NCBI GenBank assembly: GCA_001931905.2
Contig: MSJI02000431.1
Coordinates: forward strand, 1-47,646
Origin: Cladosporium sp. IMV 00045
Lineage: Eukaryota; Ascomycota; Dothideomycetes; Cladosporiales; Cladosporiaceae
Direction: 5' to 3'
DNA: 47,646 bases
Shown here: piece by piece, positions 43,465-47,646 of the stretch
Position numbering within the stretch: position 1 is the stretch's first letter
Layout: every line of letters begins with the position of its first letter
Made by a program: the position numbers and the translations under genes
The notes under the pieces: model-generated
What the model saw: only the letters and a program-made list of their open reading frames with translations
What the model was told of the DNA's origin: nothing
Databases searched by the model: none

Positions 43465-45319
43465 ATGGCCTTCTATGGAAAGGATACTGACGCCTACGTG
43501 GACGACGGCACCTTCGACGCCGACGGCGACTACAATTTCGATTTCGACGCTGACGGCAAGGATGACGACTACGTCGAGGGTAACTTCACTGCTCCAGCCC
43601 CTAAGCCCACTCGCAAGAGCACCAAGGGTCGCCAGCTCAAGCGCTGGGATCGTGAGTCTTCCCCTTCGATGCACGGCATTGACAGCACATATACTGACAC
43701 CTATCCCAGCCGACGAAGACCAATGCCTTCTCCTCTACTGCGACTACATCTGCACGCAAGAGGGCACGCCGATGCCCTGGGACAAGATCGCTGCAGCGAT
43801 GGAGCCTCGCGACGCAGCCAACGGCAAGCTGCCCATGACCGGCGAGGCCGTGAAGCAGCACTTGGCGAAGCTTCGTGCCTTTCGCGAGGACAAGGGGAGA
43901 CGCGTGCCGCCGAAGCTTGATCGCAACGCCAGGCGCTCGGCCGCTACTGCTGGGAAGTCTGCCAATGTGGCGCCGCAGACACCCGCGCAGACTCCTTCGA
44001 GGGGCGCGCGAACTGCGGCTGGTACTGCTGGTGGAACTACCGCGCGCAGCAAGACCCAAACTGATGTTGTCATCACGCCTGCTAAGGGCTCGACGTTGCT
44101 GGCTGGCGTGAGCAAATCCAAGCAGAGGAAGGAGCAGCAAGTCTTGAAGGCCAGAAAGGCTCAGGACACAGCTCAGAATGCGTCTGCACGTGCTTGTGGG
44201 GCAAAAGTTGCTGGCACAAAGCGTGGCCGCAAGCAGGCGGACATCCAGGAATCTGACCACGAGTCTCAAGCAACCCAGGAGGCAGTTCGCAGCTGGCAGT
44301 TTCGCCCTGCAGAACAGAAGAACTATGACGAGACGACTATGGGCGACTTCGAAGACATTGGCATCAAGGATGAGGAGGTCTCAGACGACGAGCCGTTGAC
44401 ATCTAAGAAGAAGGCCAAAATCCGCCGTGAACACGTGACAGCATCGAGCGGCGCCAACAGAAGCGTGGCCAAGCCTGGTCTCCAGCGGGACACCATCAAT
44501 TCCTGGGAAACTCGAGGCAACAATATTGGCGACAACTTCAGCTCTCCCGAGAGCCAACGTCAGGTTGTCAGCGCGCCGCATCCCGGTCGGCCGCTCGACG
44601 AAGCCTACAGAGCTCCTCCGAACTCTCATGTTCCGAACCTCACCCAGACCCAGGCTCACGCACCAACCTACGACGCTGGCAGGCAAATCTCCACCAGTTC
44701 TGTCTATCACAACATGCGCCTCCCAATTCTTACTCCCATGGTCAGCGACACCGGGCACCAGTTTACGAGCTCACCAACCTATGATTCGAGCTCCCCGTCC
44801 TTCCCCGGCAATGGCTTTGGCTATATGACTGGCAATCTGCACCCTACCAACAGCGCAAACACCTCGCTGTCCTCCTCTACCCACTCGAGCGCGGATGACC
44901 CGTTCTTCATCGTTCCTCACCAGGTGCACGGCGGCGGTATGGGCGGGCTGCCAACCAGCCCGCTCCCCGACAATAGCGGCGGCGGCAACCAGCCTCTCTA
45001 CTCCAACATGAACGGCTTCCCCATCCGCGCCGATTACTTCAACCACCCTCATAACAACATCAACAACGGCCAGGTTCCCTCAACTCCAGTCGAGCGTACC
45101 GACAATTTCGTCACCGGACCAAGCGACGCCTTGCCGCAAATGGGCGCCGCCGAAGAAGAGGCATCAAGCAGTTTCGCCTCGTCCAAGTCTTCGGGTTCTT
45201 CAGTCAATCCCACTGGACAGGGTGTGGACCACATGTTCAAAGCCAGCGAGCCGTCCTCTGGCCTCCCGATCGACGACTTCTTCAATGAGAGCATGTTCGA
45301 CGAGGATTGGCTGGATTGA
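43465..45319 (+). CDS. Putative nuclear regulator with Myb-like module and disordered tail, 2 exons
   Basis: Protein of 598 aa. Exon 1 is 43465-43651, exon 2 is 43710-45319; the 58-nt intron has a GTGAGT donor, a CTGAC branch and a CCCAG acceptor, joining RWD|(P)DEDQ. The first 40 residues are strongly acidic with Asp/Tyr/Phe repeats (DADGDYNFDFDADGKDDD), a style seen in activation domains. Residues about 63-130 (EDQCLLLYCDYICTQEG ... PWDKIAAAM ... TGEAVKQHLAKLR) read as a Myb/SANT-like helical module. Then follow basic patches (TKRGRKQ, KKKAKIRR) and a long Ser/Asn/Pro/Gly-rich tail ending in acidic/hydrophobic IDDFFNESMFDEDWLD, which also looks like an activation motif. Taken together it is probably a transcriptional regulator. 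No named family is recognised. Confidence 0.82.
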
Positions 45320-45891
45320 GAAGCCTGCGCTGCCGACAATGCCTATGTCTAGTCATGCAAATCATCCAGGAAGGCATCAAATTGCTATTATTTTCGATCC
45401 CAGATTTGGATCAAATTGTTGAAATGAAATGTAAAACATGTGAAGCATTGGCCCACCAAAAGGAAGATGCGCTGCAAAAAATCTCCAGCGGCATTCCCAA
45501 AATTTCTTATATCGAGAAGACACAATGATAGTTGAGCATATCAATGAAAAGCTGCTCTTCTCACGTGCTCTTCTCAAATCCAAATAGTGAACAAAGCGCA
45601 ATATTACATCAAAGTAGATTGAGCGGAAGTGAGGTTGACTTGTGATAGATTGGTGGCTGTTTCATCCTAAGGCACTCAATTTTAACGAATGCCCCGCGAA
45701 ATCGCGACCCCACCATATTTTAAGAAACGTGAAACATGCCGCTTGGATAGAGTCACCGCCGATTGAACTGCTCATACACCACAACACAACACTCATATAC
45801 CTATAAGTGGTAGCAACAACGACTCTACTGGCTGGACGTCACCCGAAATCAGTCAAATCTTCCGCACCACACACGCAGAAACACCGCCATC
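45320..45891. promoter_or_regulatory. Promoter region of seryl-tRNA synthetase gene
   Basis: This 572-bp stretch is A/T-rich. A TATA-like CCTATAAGTGG occurs near 45800, about 90 bp before the ATG. No gene lies here. Confidence 0.45.
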
Positions 45892-47431
45892 ATGCTGGAC
45901 ATCAACGACTTCATCAAGGAGCGCGGCGGTAACCCTGAAAAGATCAAGGAGTCTCAGCGCCGCCGCCATGCGCCCGAGGAGGTTGTCGACGAGGTCATTG
46001 AGATGTTCGAGGACCACCGCAAGACCCAGTACGCCGCCGCGACCGAAATGGGCGCCAAGATCAACAAGGTGCAGAAGGAGATGGGCCTGAACAAGAAGAA
46101 CAAGGGCGATCCCGCGGAATTCGAGAAGCTCAAGGCCGAGAAGGATGCGCTCACCAAGGAGAAGGCGGAGATGGAGGAGCTGGCTGCTGGCAAGTACCTG
46201 CTGCTCTTGAAGAAGGTCAAGTCGATTGGCAACTACGTGCACGAGTCGGTCCCTGTTAGCGACAACGAGGACAACAACACCCTGGAGCGCAGCTGGACAC
46301 CCGAGGGCGTCACTGTTGAGAAGAAGGACTGCCTGTCCCACCACGAGGTGCTCGCGAGATTAGATGGCTACGACCCCGAGCGTGGTGTGAAGATTGTCGG
46401 ACACAGAGGCTACTGCTTGACCGGCTACGGTCTGTTCCTCAACCTCGCCCTGATCAACTACGGTCTCGAGTTCCTCTTCAACAAGGGCTACAAGCCCAAC
46501 CAGCCGCCTTTCTTCATGCTCCGCGAGGCCATGGCCAAGACCGCACAGCTCGAGCAGTTCGACGAGGAGCTCTACAAGGTCACCGAGAAGGAGAACGACC
46601 CGGCCACCGACAAGTACCTCATCGCCACCTCCGAGCAGCCCATCTCTGCCATGCACGAGGCCGAGTGGCTGAACGACAAGGACCTTCCCATCAAGTACGC
46701 AGGCTACTCAACCAACTTCCGCAAGGAGGCCGGCTCCCACGGCAAGGACGCTTGGGGCATTTTCCGCGTGCACCAGTTCGAGAAGATCGAGCAGTTCGTC
46801 TTCTGCAAGCCCGAAGACTCCTGGTCCCACTTCGACCAGATGATCGACACCTCCGAGGAATTCTACAAGTCCCTCGGTCTCCCCTACCGCGTCGTGGGCA
46901 TCGTTTCCGGCGCTCTCAACAACGCCGCTGCCAAGAAGTACGATCTTGAGGCCTGGTTCCCCTTCCAGGGCGAGTGCAAGGAGCTCGTCTCCTGCTCCAA
47001 CTGCACAGACTACCAGACCCGCGAGCTCGAGATTAGGTAGGTTCCACCCAAAACTCCGCAAGTACACACGCACATGAATCTCTAACAATCCCTCCCCTCC
47101 CAGATACGGCCAAAAGAAGCAAACCGACGCCTCCTTCCAAAAGACGTACACGCACGCCCTCAACTCCACCCTCTGCGCCACCGAGCGCGCGCTGTGCTGC
47201 GTGCTGGAGAACTACCAGACGGAGGAAGGCATCAATGTCCCCGAGGTCCTGCGCAAGTACATCCCGGGCCAGCCGGAGTTCCTGCCCTACGTCAAGGAGC
47301 TGCCCAAGGACTCGACCAGCCTTAAGGCCAAGGGCAAGGCGGAGGCCAAGGGTGGCGCGCCGCCCAAGGTGCCTGGTCAGGGTGAGGTGGTGGAGAGGCC
47401 GAAGGCGGTGGCGGAGGAGAAGAGGTCTTAG
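45892..47431 (+). CDS. SES1: Cytosolic seryl-tRNA synthetase, 2 exons
   Basis: Class II aminoacyl-tRNA synthetase that charges tRNA-Ser, and tRNA-Sec where present, 490 aa. Exon 1 is 45892-47036, exon 2 is 47104-47431; the 67-nt intron (GTAGGT...CCAG) joins LEIR|YGQKK. The N-terminal antiparallel coiled coil for tRNA binding spans about residues 28-110 (Lys/Glu-rich). The serine/ATP site shows TSEQP (246-250) and motif 2 FRKEAGS (276-282) with FRVHQFEK. Motif 3 lies in exon 2 around ATERALCCVLENYQ. The C-terminal extension is Lys/Ala-rich, typical of eukaryotic cytosolic enzymes. There is no mitochondrial presequence. Codon use is strongly C/G-ending, as expected for a highly expressed gene. 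The gene is complete. Confidence 0.96.
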
Positions 47432-47646
47432 ATTTGCTTTGACCGATGGTTTGCCGCGGGTCCAGATAAATCATGAAGAATATTATAAGAAGGTAGATGA
47501 GAAAAATGAGCATGGCTTTTTTCCTCACTCACATAGCGCCGCTCGCTCGCTCGAAAACTTCTCGAAAACTTCTCAGACACACGAATAAGACACACACATA
47601 ACCACAATCCATAGAAACAGGAGACCAACTTCATCCATCACAAGAA

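Noticed and set aside
1..47646. CRISPR arrays, bacterial operons, tRNA or rRNA genes
   Set aside because: The sequence is eukaryotic with spliced genes. I found no regular spaced repeats and no convincing tRNA cloverleaf by eye, though a tRNA could be missed without a covariance search.

Overview
The window is nuclear DNA of a filamentous ascomycete (Pezizomycotina). Introns are short (about 50-80 nt, one of 128 nt) with GTAAGT/GTATGT-type donors, and the gene set is fungal: a mitochondrial NAD(H) kinase, Vps18, a Sat4/Hal4-type kinase, a Gal83-type AMPK beta subunit, Bur1, a WSC-domain secreted protein and GH43. A Dothideomycete (black-yeast or Mycosphaerellales-like) is my best guess, but it is inference; no sequence in the window fixes the lineage. 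Gene models below were spliced by hand and checked for reading frame; coordinates are genomic spans and the exons are given in each entry.

Layout. 95-3168: divergent pair, mitochondrial NAD kinase (-) and a PlsC-type acyltransferase (+). 3595-9735: four minus-strand divergent protein-kinase paralogues in a row. All lack the HRD arginine and share an unusual 21-23 residue spacer before the catalytic loop; the second carries two single-base frameshifts. 10110-13022: Vps18/Pep3 (-). 13.0-15.3 kb: gene-poor, with coding-like signal in several frames at 14.0-14.9 kb. 15322-15974: mitochondrial SSB (+). 16.0-18.1 kb: long non-coding leader. 18098-19819: Sat4/Hal4-type kinase (+).

20.7-32.2 kb: two copies, about 98% identical at protein level, of an [AMPK beta subunit - WSC/DUF1996 secreted protein - conserved 123-codon ORF] block. 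A 20-N gap (26506-26525) lies exactly at the junction. The first copy ends, and the second begins, at that gap, in dovetail order. This fits two overlapping allelic or homeologous contig ends joined by a scaffolder at least as well as a real tandem duplication.

32273-32514: a 60-residue complex I subunit (NDUFB2 type, -) that is easily missed, divergent from Bur1 (+, 33093-35001). 35686-36194: small Myb/SANT-like basic protein (+). 36435-37819: secreted GH43 enzyme (-) with a 24-nt microexon. 37.8-40.3 kb: gene-poor. 40316-41453: multi-pass membrane protein (+). 41.45-43.46 kb: gene-poor, holding a diverged tandem repeat of about 310 bp. 43465-45319: acidic/low-complexity nuclear-type protein (+). 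45892-47431: cytosolic seryl-tRNA synthetase (+).

Most genes are unrelated housekeeping loci. The regions with accessory character are the kinase array (3.6-9.7 kb) and the two gene-poor intervals.
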